This document shows, one piece after another, positions 25,261-35,237 of a DNA stretch of 64,000 nucleotides (the stretch's first letter is position 1; every line of letters starts with the position of its first letter). The position numbers and the translations under genes are program-made. The stretch comes from an uncultured Gammaproteobacteria bacterium. Lineage in GTDB: Bacteria; Pseudomonadota; Gammaproteobacteria; Pseudomonadales; Pseudohongiellaceae. The stretch covers positions 62,001 through 126,000 of the forward strand of contig CAJWVZ010000002.1 of the NCBI GenBank assembly GCA_913048385.1, given 5' to 3'. The notes beneath the pieces were generated by a model, which was given only the letters and a program-made list of their open reading frames with translations, ran no database searches and was not told the DNA's origin.

Positions 25261-25521
25261 CTACACCTCGATATTTATTTTGCTTCTTTGATCAGAGCGC
25301 CTCTTAGCAGCACCTTTATTTATTGAACTTTCGCCGCTTTTTACAAACTTACTTTCATGGGCAAGGCACCTTTGTCCATCCGCCTCTTCCACATCTATGC
25401 TCGGTAAACGAACACTTTTGAAATCAATGGCACGGCACCCATAAGGAAAGTCTTTCTCGTGCGTAATAAAAAAATAGTTACAGGAATGGCACGTTGAATC
25501 TTCAAATTTTTCAAAGCTCAT
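25261..25521 (-). CDS. Small conserved cysteine protein
   Basis: 86 residues. Cysteines at 11, 14, 29 and 52 (CHSCNYFFITHEKDFPYGCR; later GQRCLAHESKF) could bind one metal ion. Small proteins with a C-x2-C-x3-FIT...PYGC-A-FKS pattern are known as unassigned neighbours of motility genes; this recollection is from memory. The gene is 5 nt downstream of the 70-residue membrane protein and probably co-transcribed with it. No function can be assigned. Confidence 0.65.
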   Translation of the reverse strand: MSFEKFEDSTCHSCNYFFITHEKDFPYGCRAIDFKSVRLPSIDVEEADGQRCLAHESKFVKSGESSINKGAAKRRSDQRSKINIEV

Positions 25522-25526
25522 CTAGT

Positions 25527-25739
25527 TCACTTCCGCCAAAATTCTTGATAGTACTTCCAGCCAACCACCGCAATTAGAGCTATGGTTATGCCTGAACCCA
25601 CAATGTTAGTTAACATGTAACCTCGAAAATAGTGGAAGTCTGGGCGGGCCCAAAGTAGGGCCACGATTGGCACTCCTATCATTAAATACCACCGTACGAT
25701 TTTACACACCTCACAATCTTCCGTTCCTCGACTCAGCAT
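25527..25739 (-). CDS. Small membrane protein with CxxC
   Basis: 70 residues. CEVC (9-12) is followed by two hydrophobic segments at about 16-31 and 42-61 (LTNIVGSGITIALIAVVGWK) and a basic tail. It lies between fliD and the small cysteine protein. The CxxC and its neighbour's cysteines may indicate a shared metal or redox role, but that is inference. Confidence 0.6.
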   Translation of the reverse strand: MLSRGTEDCEVCKIVRWYLMIGVPIVALLWARPDFHYFRGYMLTNIVGSGITIALIAVVGWKYYQEFWRK

Positions 25740-25812
25740 TGTTTTCTCCTCGGCCCAAGGTGAATGACGCTATTCCATAATCACCTAAAAAGCAAAATAA
25801 CAGAAATTAGCA

Positions 25813-27300
25813 TCAGTTATCTCCGTTCATCGCCTTGAACTGCTGTGTAAGGTAATCACCTGTACTCTTACTGCTTTGGACTAGACTTTCCATTGCAGCA
25901 AACTGCTGCAAGTACCTCTTCCTTGAACTTTCATACTTCGACTGTAAGTCTTCCAGTTGAGTAGTCAAATCCCTGACCAATTTTGTATTCGAGTCCGTCT
26001 TAATTGAAACGATACCTGTCACGCCATTGAAGTCATCCACGACATTAACGACGTCTTGAGCTAAACCTTTTGCAGCGGAGGAAAACGAAGACTGGTCATC
26101 TGTGTTAGCTGTCAGCATCTTTGTAATGTCACTAAAATTTGAAACTACCGCTGCATCAAGCCTAGTTCTTTGAATTGTTAAATTCCCGTTTAGATCAAAA
26201 CCGACCCCTAGCTGCCTCATAGACTTTATAGGATCTGACGGGGTAGACGAGTCATTGGTTAACACAGCCCTAATGTTCTGAACGATACCCCTGAGCGTAG
26301 ACTTTTCTTTTTTTAAGTTACCCGCGTAAGTTGACTCAGACTCGACACTTCCATCAAGAACTCCGATGGTCTGGACAAGATCATTATAGGCCGCCTGCAT
26401 ATTCGTCATAGCCGTTGTAAAGGCCGCCCTATCCTCTGCTATAACAATATTAGTTGTCGTGTAGGGGTCTGTGTTATCGGCTTGTTTAAAGTTTAACTGC
26501 ACGCCAGCTATTACATCAGATGGGGAATTAGTATCTCGAAACACAAACTCCGAGGTATCACTCGGTTTATTAACCACGAGCTTAAGGTCTGCGGCACCCT
26601 GAATATCATTACTGGTGTCCTGAGTGATGAGTGTGGATGGGCTGCTTATCGATGAGGCATCTGTTACCGTGAAGGTATTCGCCACCCCAGTTTTACCCTC
26701 GATCATTATAGAAATAGCTGTCCCACTTGATGCCATATTCATTGTGTATGCGCGGATGCCATTAACATTCGCAGCATTAATTGCGTCTACGATACCAGCA
26801 GGTGTTGCCGTCGTCACCGCGACTGTAGTAGCTGAACCACCCGCAGGTGAGGCTATACTGAGATTAAAAGCACTGCCCCCGTTAAGGGCTTGAGCATCTG
26901 ATGAAAATGAACCTGAGGCCATCTTTAATTCATTAATTTGCGCTCTCGCCAACTGACGACATTGCAATTTATGGGTTCCAGCCTGCACCTTCGTCTGAGC
27001 TGTAATTTTGGCTTCTACCCTGTTTTCGTTCTGGCTGGCGACAGACTTGTCAGTCAAGCTACTTTTGTCGGTCATTGTATCAACCGATTGACTAAAATTA
27101 CTTAGACTCGACTTCAAGATTCCCAAGCCAGAAATAGCCGCTGTTGCGTCGTCTTTTTGCGTTGTTTTTGTCGCAATGCTCGGCGCGGTGTCTGCATTTG
27201 CCAACGCTTCGGCTAACTCACTAATGTCGACTCCAGAACCGACGTTCATTGACTTTATGAGCGAGCTACCAATATTGTCCGTTGCACTAACTTCCGTCAT
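25813..27300 (-). CDS. fliD: Flagellar filament cap protein FliD
   Basis: FliD caps the growing filament and folds incoming flagellin. The 495-residue protein has the N-terminal coiled segment (SSLIKSMNVGSGVDISELAEAL, with the usual GSG+D), the FliD_N/FliD_C core, and a C-terminal helix (LEDLQSKYESSRKRYLQQFA, then AMESLVQSSKSTGDYLTQQF) of ordinary length. It ends the operon that begins at flgB, 34 nt after flgL. Confidence 0.95.
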   Translation of the reverse strand: MTEVSATDNIGSSLIKSMNVGSGVDISELAEALANADTAPSIATKTTQKDDATAAISGLGILKSSLSNFSQSVDTMTDKSSLTDKSVASQNENRVEAKITAQTKVQAGTHKLQCRQLARAQINELKMASGSFSSDAQALNGGSAFNLSIASPAGGSATTVAVTTATPAGIVDAINAANVNGIRAYTMNMASSGTAISIMIEGKTGVANTFTVTDASSISSPSTLITQDTSNDIQGAADLKLVVNKPSDTSEFVFRDTNSPSDVIAGVQLNFKQADNTDPYTTTNIVIAEDRAAFTTAMTNMQAAYNDLVQTIGVLDGSVESESTYAGNLKKEKSTLRGIVQNIRAVLTNDSSTPSDPIKSMRQLGVGFDLNGNLTIQRTRLDAAVVSNFSDITKMLTANTDDQSSFSSAAKGLAQDVVNVVDDFNGVTGIVSIKTDSNTKLVRDLTTQLEDLQSKYESSRKRYLQQFAAMESLVQSSKSTGDYLTQQFKAMNGDN

Positions 27301-27334
27301 GAAATATTACTCGCCGATATTTGAATGCTTTTAA

Positions 27335-28252
27335 TTATCTTAAGAAATTAAACAGTGATATTTGTGATACCTTCGCAAAGGTGCTCTGTGCTGCCTCAAG
27401 CCCGAGCATATGACTCGACAACTCAGTGATTGCAGTCGCATAATCCACGTCCCTAGCGCCAGAGAGTAGGCCTTCATAGACCAGCTTCTTGTCCTCAGCA
27501 ATAACCTGTCGCTCTTCGACAATCCGTTGCCGTAAACCGTTATCTGTTATGTTTTTTGCCAAATTTTTTGCGACCGCATCCAGCTCTGTTCCTGCCCTTT
27601 GAATATTGGTTGTGTTGTTTGTCTCAAGCGCAGTCACAAAGTCAGCCATGACCGCAAACATATCTACTTTATTATTTGATCCATCCGCTTTTGTAATTAC
27701 TCCGGCTAACTTATCGCCGGAAATATTGAGCGGCAGCTTGTGTCCATGATCAATCTCGAGCTTAATTTCAGTCTGGTTTCCGTTATAAATTGTTGCGCCA
27801 GCACCATCCTTCGTAAAAGGCATAGTTGTTACATTGCTGCCAGAAAATAAAAAATGTCCGTTCTGATCTCGGCTATTCGCAAGACCACGAATGTCATCTA
27901 AATAACCTTTGACCTCGACCGCAAAAATTTCGCGCTCACTATCTGAATAGGTATCGTTAGGCGCTTGTATCGCAATATCTTGCATCATACGGATCATTTC
28001 AACCATGCCACTCATCACAGTTTCTTCTTCAATGTAACCGACATTGAGGTTTTTTAAATTAGCGAGATAGTCATCCTGTTTAGAGATCACATCGCTTAAC
28101 TTTAGCGATGTCGTCGTCGCCTTTACGTCAGTGCTCGGGGTAACATTTTTAACACCGCTTGAGAGCTGAGACTGCAACTTCGAAATTTTGCCTTGTTGAT
28201 CAGTCATCAGATCATTCATTGTTTTGTAATATTGACTTGTTGAAATTTTCAT
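27335..28252 (-). CDS. flgL: Hook-filament junction protein FlgL
   Basis: FlgL (HAP3) joins FlgK to the filament. The 305 residues have flagellin-like ends: MKISTSQYYKTMNDLMTDQQ and ISKLQSQLSSGVKNVTPSTD at the N-terminus, ARDVDYATAITELSSHMLGL and STFAKVSQISLFNFLR at the C-terminus. It lies between flgK and fliD as expected. Confidence 0.95.
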   Translation of the reverse strand: MKISTSQYYKTMNDLMTDQQGKISKLQSQLSSGVKNVTPSTDVKATTTSLKLSDVISKQDDYLANLKNLNVGYIEEETVMSGMVEMIRMMQDIAIQAPNDTYSDSEREIFAVEVKGYLDDIRGLANSRDQNGHFLFSGSNVTTMPFTKDGAGATIYNGNQTEIKLEIDHGHKLPLNISGDKLAGVITKADGSNNKVDMFAVMADFVTALETNNTTNIQRAGTELDAVAKNLAKNITDNGLRQRIVEERQVIAEDKKLVYEGLLSGARDVDYATAITELSSHMLGLEAAQSTFAKVSQISLFNFLR

Positions 28253-28275
28253 GGCTCAGTCTTCTTCTGCTTGTA

Positions 28276-31269
28276 TTAACTTCTTGAAGCTGCGATTAGC
28301 GTGTCAAATAAATCCCTAGCCGTCTTAATGATTTGTGCTGCAGCTTGATAAGACTGCTGATACCGAATGAGGTCGGCGGCCTCACTATCGAGGGTCACAC
28401 CCACGGTGTTATCTAAAACCGCCTCAGCATCGTCTAATACAACTTGGAGCGCTTCCCCTGAGAGCTTGGCTAGATTATTTTGATTACCAATATCAGAGAC
28501 TAAAGAAATATAATTCTGGATAGGGACCTGATCCCCATTAACACCCGTGTCCTTGACTGCTAATATTCGATTGATTGTTCCATTATCACCCAAGGCACCA
28601 GTATTTGGCTTTATGGTAAAAACATCACCTGCAGCTGGAGGATCGGCAAACAAGACCTTTACATCGTTAACCAAAACCCCATTAGGCCAAGTGTAAGCTT
28701 TCGTTGCCAGTACCGTACTCGTTGCGGTGTCAGTTATCGAAACTAAGTTCCTGTTGCCCGTATTAAAACTTAGGGTAAACGCTGGCTCAATCGCAACATC
28801 GGGCAAGGTCGCCTTTTTTTGTACGTCGTACCTTACATCGACCGCTGACACTGATCCGGTCACGTACAATAAAAAGTCATCATCTAACGTTGTATTCGAG
28901 GTGATCGTCGTCGCCAACCCGATACGGCTTAAGTCTTTTGCCTTGCCAGTGCCCGCGCCATAATCAACAAATTCAAAATTCACGGTCCCGTCGTTTTTGG
29001 CTGTTGTTCCAGTGTTTTCACTTGTATACGTCACGGACCCAGTTTTTATCCCATCAACCTCGCCAAGAAAATTTTGACCGGCGCCGCCCCCGCCCAATGT
29101 TATATTTTTCCCTATATGGGCGTCAGTGTTACTGATCTGAATCGTATCGTTTGGCATCAAGGCCGCCTCAACGTTCGTCGACCCGGTCTTGTTGTTAATT
29201 AAAGTCGCTAACGCTCGTAGCGTCGCCGGCGCACCAATGCCGCCACCAATGACCACTGTGCCATTAATCGTTAGGCCACCAGTCGCATTCATGTCCGCCC
29301 ATTTATATGTGCGCGTGCTGTCGGCCACTGCGGTTACGTTGGGAGTCGGCGTAATGCCATTGACCCACGCGGCTATGTCTCGCGCAGACAAGGTAGCGCC
29401 ATTAGCAAGACCTAGAGCGCCTAGGTTCGTACCGTTAAGCTTAATATTATTCGCTGCTATTAAAGTCTGCGGACCACCAGAGCCATTTGTTTGAATCGGT
29501 ATGACTGAAGAACGGCGGACGCCAGATCCTTCTTTGCCTGAGGTGCCAGTTAAGCTACCTATTGTAATCGAAGTATCCTTATATCCTGCTCCGCCCTGCG
29601 CATTTAAGTAAGTATTAACTAGGCTCGTGCCCGCCACTATGGACTGCTTAGCGCCACCTGTTATCGACGCAGGCAAAGTATCGCTACCCACAATGTGGTT
29701 ATATTCTGACGTCACCAACTGAAGCGCATAATCCTTGTCAACCGGAGGCTGAATGGTTACAGAAAATCCTTCCACATTTCGCGGAATAAATAAAGCGGGC
29801 TCGGCCTGGTTGGTTTGAAATGTTTTGGTTTGCGCTTTATCAAGCACCGCCGACGCATCAAATTGAGCAAACTGACTGAGAGCGTCTGCCCTTTGGCTAT
29901 ATGAAATTGACGGATCGACTTTCTCGGCGTTTGCCATCGCACCTTCGATCTGTAACCGGTCAGCTGTGGCGATCTCTTTCGTGGATTTAAGTAACGCTGA
30001 AATGTTATCCACGCTGCGTAGGTTTGGCTTAATGACAAATTGCTCCCCGTCTTGGAGAGTTTTATTGACGGCGACGGTCAATCCATTGTAAACAAAGTTT
30101 GATTTCGTACCTGCCGTTACCGTTACGTCAGAGCTGATCTCGGTGGCTAGATTTTGAACTCTCCACTGGCCCTTAGCGGCGTTCCAAGACGCCCTAATGT
30201 TGACATCGGCAGTCCCTTCAGGCGCAGTCGCAACAATTGCATTAGCCCGCGTGCCGTCTGCTTGCAAGGCTCGGTATTTGGGAGTCAGGTCAAAAACCTC
30301 TAGACCCACTTTCCCGGTTGGTGTTAACCCTTCTTTATGCAAGTTGTTAATCGACTTCGCTACAGTCGTAACAAGTATGTCAAGATTGTCTCTCAGCGGT
30401 TCAAAGATCTGATTCTTAAAACTAAGGAGCCCGCCAATCGTCCCTTTCTTTACGCCGCCAGTATTTAGGTTTTGTCCATAGCTATCAAAAATAACAGCCA
30501 TCGCACCACCTGAAACATCCGGGAATTTTGCATCAAGATTATAAGATTTGGTTTGGTCTACAAACGTCGTACTCTTGCTTGCGCCCTCAAGCTTTACAGA
30601 GACCCTTTCGCTGGTATCGACAACGACATCAAGGCTCGCATATTGGGCCATTTCGAGGAGCAAAAAATCCCTCTGGTCAAGTAATGCTGGTGGCTGCTTA
30701 CCCGCAAGAGGGGTCTTAGCCAGCTCTCTATTAACCAACGCCAAGCTTTTTGAGAGCTTATTCAATTCGTCAAATTCAGTCTTTACTGCTCGCTGAATTT
30801 CGATATCCATGCTCTCTAACTCTGCACCCATCGCTTGCGCACGATTCACAAAAAATTCAGACGAGGCCAAGAACTCTTGGCGATAGGCGGTCTCAGCGGG
30901 GTTACTGCTCAACTGAGCTGCAGACGTAAAGAACCTGTTGATGCCATTAGACAGGGCGCCTTCGTCCGACCCCAATAAGTCTAATAACCGATCTGTGTAT
31001 GCAACTAATGGCTTTTGTTCATTTACCTTGCTTGTTGCCACGCGAACGTTCGCCGTTGCGAACTCGTCCTCCGATCTAAACACGCCTCGAGAGTTTGCAC
31101 CGGTCCCCATATAACTGACGCCTTGCTGCTGCGGAGTATTCTCAACCGCACGCACCTCTTGCCTCGAATATCCATCCGAGTTCAAGTTTGCAATGTTGTT
31201 ACTGACAGTGGAGAGCGCTTGACGATAAAGCTCCGTCGCACTTGCACCAATGTTGAGTAAGTCGCCCAT
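28276..31269 (-). CDS. flgK: Hook-associated protein FlgK, oversized
   Basis: FlgK (HAP1) caps the hook and connects to FlgL. The ends are canonical: LNIGASATELYRQALSTVSN and NIANLNSDGYSRQEVRAVEN, and at the C-terminus GVTLDSEAADLIRYQQSYQA with AAQIIKTARDLFDTLIAASR. The total of 997 residues compares with about 550-650 in most bacteria. The excess lies in the central, surface-exposed part (about 330-880), which is rich in Thr, Gly and Asn. flgJ lies 12 nt upstream. Confidence 0.95.
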   Translation of the reverse strand: MGDLLNIGASATELYRQALSTVSNNIANLNSDGYSRQEVRAVENTPQQQGVSYMGTGANSRGVFRSEDEFATANVRVATSKVNEQKPLVAYTDRLLDLLGSDEGALSNGINRFFTSAAQLSSNPAETAYRQEFLASSEFFVNRAQAMGAELESMDIEIQRAVKTEFDELNKLSKSLALVNRELAKTPLAGKQPPALLDQRDFLLLEMAQYASLDVVVDTSERVSVKLEGASKSTTFVDQTKSYNLDAKFPDVSGGAMAVIFDSYGQNLNTGGVKKGTIGGLLSFKNQIFEPLRDNLDILVTTVAKSINNLHKEGLTPTGKVGLEVFDLTPKYRALQADGTRANAIVATAPEGTADVNIRASWNAAKGQWRVQNLATEISSDVTVTAGTKSNFVYNGLTVAVNKTLQDGEQFVIKPNLRSVDNISALLKSTKEIATADRLQIEGAMANAEKVDPSISYSQRADALSQFAQFDASAVLDKAQTKTFQTNQAEPALFIPRNVEGFSVTIQPPVDKDYALQLVTSEYNHIVGSDTLPASITGGAKQSIVAGTSLVNTYLNAQGGAGYKDTSITIGSLTGTSGKEGSGVRRSSVIPIQTNGSGGPQTLIAANNIKLNGTNLGALGLANGATLSARDIAAWVNGITPTPNVTAVADSTRTYKWADMNATGGLTINGTVVIGGGIGAPATLRALATLINNKTGSTNVEAALMPNDTIQISNTDAHIGKNITLGGGGAGQNFLGEVDGIKTGSVTYTSENTGTTAKNDGTVNFEFVDYGAGTGKAKDLSRIGLATTITSNTTLDDDFLLYVTGSVSAVDVRYDVQKKATLPDVAIEPAFTLSFNTGNRNLVSITDTATSTVLATKAYTWPNGVLVNDVKVLFADPPAAGDVFTIKPNTGALGDNGTINRILAVKDTGVNGDQVPIQNYISLVSDIGNQNNLAKLSGEALQVVLDDAEAVLDNTVGVTLDSEAADLIRYQQSYQAAAQIIKTARDLFDTLIAASRS

Positions 31270-31281
31270 TAAAAATACCGC

Positions 31282-31734
31282 TTATTTATTCAATTCAAAA
31301 AAAACATTAAACGTCTCTTGGTCCATCCCAGCATTATTTGACGCCGCTTTTTTAAGATGCTCAGAAATATCCGTAAAATTTTCTTTTGCAACTTTTAAAT
31401 TTGAATCCTTCTCCGGACTTCTTGCTTCAGTGATGTCATTTAACCAATCGACAAGACCCAGACTCTGATGTTGAGAAAGGGAACGTGAAACTTCGTCGTA
31501 AAACATTCCCTCAAAAAGCTCCATCGAATCATTATTGATAAGATCACTCTTCATGGGTTTTAGTGACTCTTGCATTGAATCGGTCATCTGTTTTAAAAAC
31601 ATCGACTCAAATTCGGCTGCAAGCTTTGCATTGAGAGCCCGCGTTTCTTCGGACGTTTTGACTCCCCCACTCTTTAAACTGGATAGACCCTGTAGGTCAA
31701 AATTACTCGCGATATGATTCTGTATAGTTGCCAT
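31282..31734 (-). CDS. flgJ: Rod-binding protein FlgJ, without muramidase domain
   Basis: 150 residues corresponding to the N-terminal rod-capping half of FlgJ: AEFESMFLKQMTDSMQESLK and SMELFEGMFYDEVSRSLSQH. The C-terminal glucosaminidase domain of enteric FlgJ is absent, so wall opening for the rod would need a separate enzyme, not seen here. It lies directly after flgI. Confidence 0.9.
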   Translation of the reverse strand: MATIQNHIASNFDLQGLSSLKSGGVKTSEETRALNAKLAAEFESMFLKQMTDSMQESLKPMKSDLINNDSMELFEGMFYDEVSRSLSQHQSLGLVDWLNDITEARSPEKDSNLKVAKENFTDISEHLKKAASNNAGMDQETFNVFFELNK

Positions 31735-32910
31735 TTAAATCACCACCAATTCTGCTTTCAAACTTCCCGCTCTCTTCAGAGCCTCTAATATTGCGATGAG
31801 TGCTGACGGTGAAGCACCGACCTGATTTACAGCATCAACAATTTCTTGTAATTCGATTCCGGGCTCAAAGACAAACATATTGCTTGGCTCCTCAGTAACC
31901 TCAATATCCGCATTCTGTACCTCAACGGTCTCCCCCTCACCAAACGCGTTTGGCTGACTCACTTCGTTGAACGCATCAACACGAACCATCAACGTACCGT
32001 GCGAAACTGCAGCCGCGCCAACTCGAACCGAACGGTTAATAACTGCCGTGCCGGTCCGTGAATTAATAACCACGCGTGCTACCGGTGCCCCAGGATCAAC
32101 TTCCATCGATTCGATGTCACTTAAAAAAGCTACTTTCTGACTCATGTCCTCAGGCGCCCGAATCGCTACTGATACTGAGTCCAAAGCGGTCGCGACTCCG
32201 GCACCGTAGGTGTCATTGATGACTGTGGAGATTGCGTTAGCCGTTGAAAAATCAGCATCGCGTAAATTTAGAATTACGTTCTCGGCGGTATCAAAAGAAG
32301 AAGGAATCAGACGCTCTAAAATAGCGCCATTCGGAATACGACCTGACGTCGGAACACCAATCTCTACGCTCGCGCCCGCTGCATTTACAGCGATTCCCGT
32401 AACTGTGAGAGGACCCTGTGCAAGCGCATAAACTTGACCATCTATTCCTCGGAGTTCAGTCAGAACTAAATTGCCACCGCGAAGACTCTCAGCGGTGCCT
32501 ACCGTCGATACATTGACATCAAGTCTCTGACCCGGTTTCGCAAATGGCGGCACCTCGGCTGTCACTAAGACCGCAGCCAAATTGTCGGTCTGCAGGGGTT
32601 GCTGAGCCTGCTGCTGCGCTAGCTGAATTAAGCTCTCGCCTAAATCAAACTCGGAGACGGGGCCATCGACACTGATGCCCAAACCCGATAACAGAGAGGT
32701 AAGGCTCTGACCCGTAACACGAAGATCCTTTCCGTCACCCGATCCCGAAAGACCTGCAACTAATCCGTATCCAACTAGCTGATTACTGCGGACCCCTGCA
32801 ACATCAGCAATGTCTTTAATTCGATCCGCAAGAGCAGAATTCGACACGATGGTTAAAATCGTTACAAGACTTATTTTTCTTAATAGTGATCTTGAATCAA
32901 CTAGCATCAT
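31735..32910 (-). CDS. flgI: Flagellar P-ring protein FlgI
   Basis: 391 residues including a signal peptide (about 1-28, ending SNSALA). The mature start DRIKDIADVAGVRSNQLVGY and GLVAGLSGSGDG are hallmarks of FlgI. FlgI forms the periplasmic bushing around the rod. AAGGA precedes the ATG. It sits between flgH and flgJ with 1-6 nt gaps. Confidence 0.97.
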   Translation of the reverse strand: MMLVDSRSLLRKISLVTILTIVSNSALADRIKDIADVAGVRSNQLVGYGLVAGLSGSGDGKDLRVTGQSLTSLLSGLGISVDGPVSEFDLGESLIQLAQQQAQQPLQTDNLAAVLVTAEVPPFAKPGQRLDVNVSTVGTAESLRGGNLVLTELRGIDGQVYALAQGPLTVTGIAVNAAGASVEIGVPTSGRIPNGAILERLIPSSFDTAENVILNLRDADFSTANAISTVINDTYGAGVATALDSVSVAIRAPEDMSQKVAFLSDIESMEVDPGAPVARVVINSRTGTAVINRSVRVGAAAVSHGTLMVRVDAFNEVSQPNAFGEGETVEVQNADIEVTEEPSNMFVFEPGIELQEIVDAVNQVGASPSALIAILEALKRAGSLKAELVVI

Positions 32911-32916
32911 AATTCC

Positions 32917-33600
32917 TTAGAATGGCCAAATACCAAATAGAATGTTCGTTCCCCAAGGAACTTTTGTTGATCTTGAGAGTGCGCCAGCGCCGCTATAGGA
33001 AAATTGAGCATTTGCTAAGCGTCGAGACAGCACTGTATTGTTCGGCTGTATATCTTCTGGGCGAATAACGCCACTGACTCTGATAATTTCACTGCCCTCA
33101 TTGAGCTCTAGCTGCTTTTCACCTAAAACAATAAGATTTCCATTGCTCATTACCTCGAGAACCACGACGGAAATACTGCCAGTCAACGACGCAGACTGCC
33201 CGGCCGTCCCGTTGCCCGCACTGCTTATTGTAGATCCAAGTGCGGCCTGGTTCGTTAAATCATCAGCGAGCGTTCCGTCAGGGAAAATACCGTCTGATAT
33301 ATTGTTAACAGAAACCCTCTCTGTTGTCAGCCCAGTGACGCGTTGTGCCTGGGCTGCTTCATTAAGGACCACCGTGATTATATCTCCTACTCGAACGGCG
33401 CCAGTCGAATAAGCTCGGCCGGCAGGGTAAAGCTCTGCCCCGTTATCAAAGATCGAGCCCGTCCTTTCCTCAACAACGGGTCGAGGCTCAGGATAAGTCA
33501 TCTCAAAACTACTAGGCTGAGATGTGTCTGGAAGTTGTGTAGTGGAACAACCCACCATAACCGCACTGAGCCCGAATAATAAAGTGATAAAAATTCTCAT
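32917..33600 (-). CDS. flgH: Flagellar L-ring lipoprotein FlgH
   Basis: 227 residues. The signal ends in a lipobox (SAVMVGCS), and FlgH features follow: YSTGAVRVGDIITVVLNEAA; GEKQLELNEGSEIIRVSGVI; RPEDI; and a C-terminal TNILFGIWPF. It forms the outer-membrane ring. I chose the ATG at 33600 with GAGGTAG upstream over the TTG two codons earlier. Confidence 0.97.
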   Translation of the reverse strand: MRIFITLLFGLSAVMVGCSTTQLPDTSQPSSFEMTYPEPRPVVEERTGSIFDNGAELYPAGRAYSTGAVRVGDIITVVLNEAAQAQRVTGLTTERVSVNNISDGIFPDGTLADDLTNQAALGSTISSAGNGTAGQSASLTGSISVVVLEVMSNGNLIVLGEKQLELNEGSEIIRVSGVIRPEDIQPNNTVLSRRLANAQFSYSGAGALSRSTKVPWGTNILFGIWPF

Positions 33601-33617
33601 TATCAATCTACCTCGTC

Positions 33618-34403
33618 TTACAGATTGTTATTAAGGAATCTAAGCATGCCGTCTGCCGCTGCGATTGCCTTTGAATTAATTTCATACGCGCGCTGCGTTT
33701 CAATCATGTTGACCATTTCTTCCACAACGTTAACATTCGATGCTTCTAGCTGACCTTGAATAATCATACCGGCACCCTGATCACCCGGGATTCCAACAAG
33801 CGGCGCACCACTCGCGTTAGTCTCGCCGTAAAGATTACGGCCTTGTGGAATTAAGCCTGCATTATTAACGAACCGTGTTATCTGAAACTGGCCGACCTGC
33901 ACTGCCCCGCCACCATTTGCCAACTCAACGGTAATCGTGCCATCCCGACCAACTGAAATACTCTGAGCGTCCTGTGGGATATTAATTGCAGGAACTAAGG
34001 CCTGACCTGAGGTTGTTACCACCTCACCGGCATTAGAGAGCTTAAAAGCTCCATCCCTTGTGTAAGATGTTGTCCCGTCTGCCTGCTGAACGGCGAAAAA
34101 TCCGTCACCGGTTATGGCAAGGTCAAGGGAGTTTTCAGTAGAAATCATGTTGCCCTGCCGATGTATTTTTTCGGTTGCAACAACCCGCGTTCCTGTGCCA
34201 AGCATAAGGCCGGTAGGAGTTTCAGACTGCACGTCCGCTTGAGATCCCGCCTGCACAATTCTCTGATACAACAGATCCTCAAAATTTGCGCGGTCTTTCT
34301 TGAAGCCCACCGTGTTTACGTTTGCCAGGTTATTGGCAATAACAGTCATTCGTGTTGACTGTGCCGTAAGTCCTGTCTTTGCAACCCACATCGAAGCGTC
34401 CAT
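33618..34403 (-). CDS. flgG: Distal rod protein FlgG
   Basis: 261 residues, the usual length. The N-terminus MWVAKTGLTAQSTRMTVIAN with NLANVNTVGFKKDRANFEDL, and the C-terminus EMVNMIETQRAYEINSKAIA with AADGMLRFLNNNL, are diagnostic of FlgG. Confidence 0.97.
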   Translation of the reverse strand: MDASMWVAKTGLTAQSTRMTVIANNLANVNTVGFKKDRANFEDLLYQRIVQAGSQADVQSETPTGLMLGTGTRVVATEKIHRQGNMISTENSLDLAITGDGFFAVQQADGTTSYTRDGAFKLSNAGEVVTTSGQALVPAINIPQDAQSISVGRDGTITVELANGGGAVQVGQFQITRFVNNAGLIPQGRNLYGETNASGAPLVGIPGDQGAGMIIQGQLEASNVNVVEEMVNMIETQRAYEINSKAIAAADGMLRFLNNNL

Positions 34404-34441
34404 CTGTATTCCTCTCTATTCTTTAATTCTTAATTTTTTAA

Positions 34442-35209
34442 TTAACTGGCTCGCATCAAGCGAGTGCCATCCTTATCCAAATCTTCAGCGCTTTTTATGA
34501 CCTTCATCTGGGTCTCGAAGGAACGGTAGTAGTCCATCAAGGTCACGAGCACCTCAACGGGATTCACGTTACTACCCTCCAATGCGCCAGCTGTCAGCGA
34601 AGCTATTTCTGGCCCGGTCGCTATATCACCACCAAGACCCCCGGCTCCGTATTCTTCAAACAATCCATCCCTGCGTCTTTGAAGCGTGGTTGTGGATGCA
34701 TCTCTCAAGAGCAGTTGTCCAATTGCTTGTGGAGGGACGCCTACAGCCTGATCGGCCTCAAAAAAAACGGTCCCATCAGGGGTAATGGAAATGACTCCAC
34801 CTACTGGTACAGTTAGTGGTCCTCCTTCTTCGGTGGCAACGAGATACCCGTTAGCGGTCTCAAGAAACCCTTGCTCAGAAATACGAAGATCACCGCGCCG
34901 AGTGAAGGCAAGCGCTCCGTCTTCGGTCTGAACTCCAAGAACGGTTTTGTCGTTCATTGAAACATCTAACGGATTTCCGGTTTGGACCGGGGTTCCAGCT
35001 TTTAAATTAATGATGTCGTCCTGCGTCGACACAACAGGCTGAAAGCGTGTTGGGAAACCTGGTCCATCAACCTTGCCAGGTACCGGTCGGTCAGACATCG
35101 CGCGCTTAAAACCTGTCGTCGAGACATTCGCAAGATCGTTAGTCAGCATTATGCGCTGAACTGAATTCGCCATCGTCGACCCTAAAGCTGTGAAAATTAA
35201 TTTATCCAT
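34442..35209 (-). CDS. flgF: Proximal rod protein FlgF
   Basis: 255 residues. The rod/hook N-motif is shifted (STMANSVQRIMLTNDLANVS followed by TTGFKRAMSD), and FlgF-type segments follow, such as VQTGNPLDVSMNDKTVLGVQ and LEGSNVNPVEVLVTLMDYYR. It lies between flgE and flgG as in the standard order. Confidence 0.95.
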   Translation of the reverse strand: MDKLIFTALGSTMANSVQRIMLTNDLANVSTTGFKRAMSDRPVPGKVDGPGFPTRFQPVVSTQDDIINLKAGTPVQTGNPLDVSMNDKTVLGVQTEDGALAFTRRGDLRISEQGFLETANGYLVATEEGGPLTVPVGGVISITPDGTVFFEADQAVGVPPQAIGQLLLRDASTTTLQRRRDGLFEEYGAGGLGGDIATGPEIASLTAGALEGSNVNPVEVLVTLMDYYRSFETQMKVIKSAEDLDKDGTRLMRAS

Positions 35210-35237
35210 TAGACGTTTCTCTTATCACCGCTCAAAT

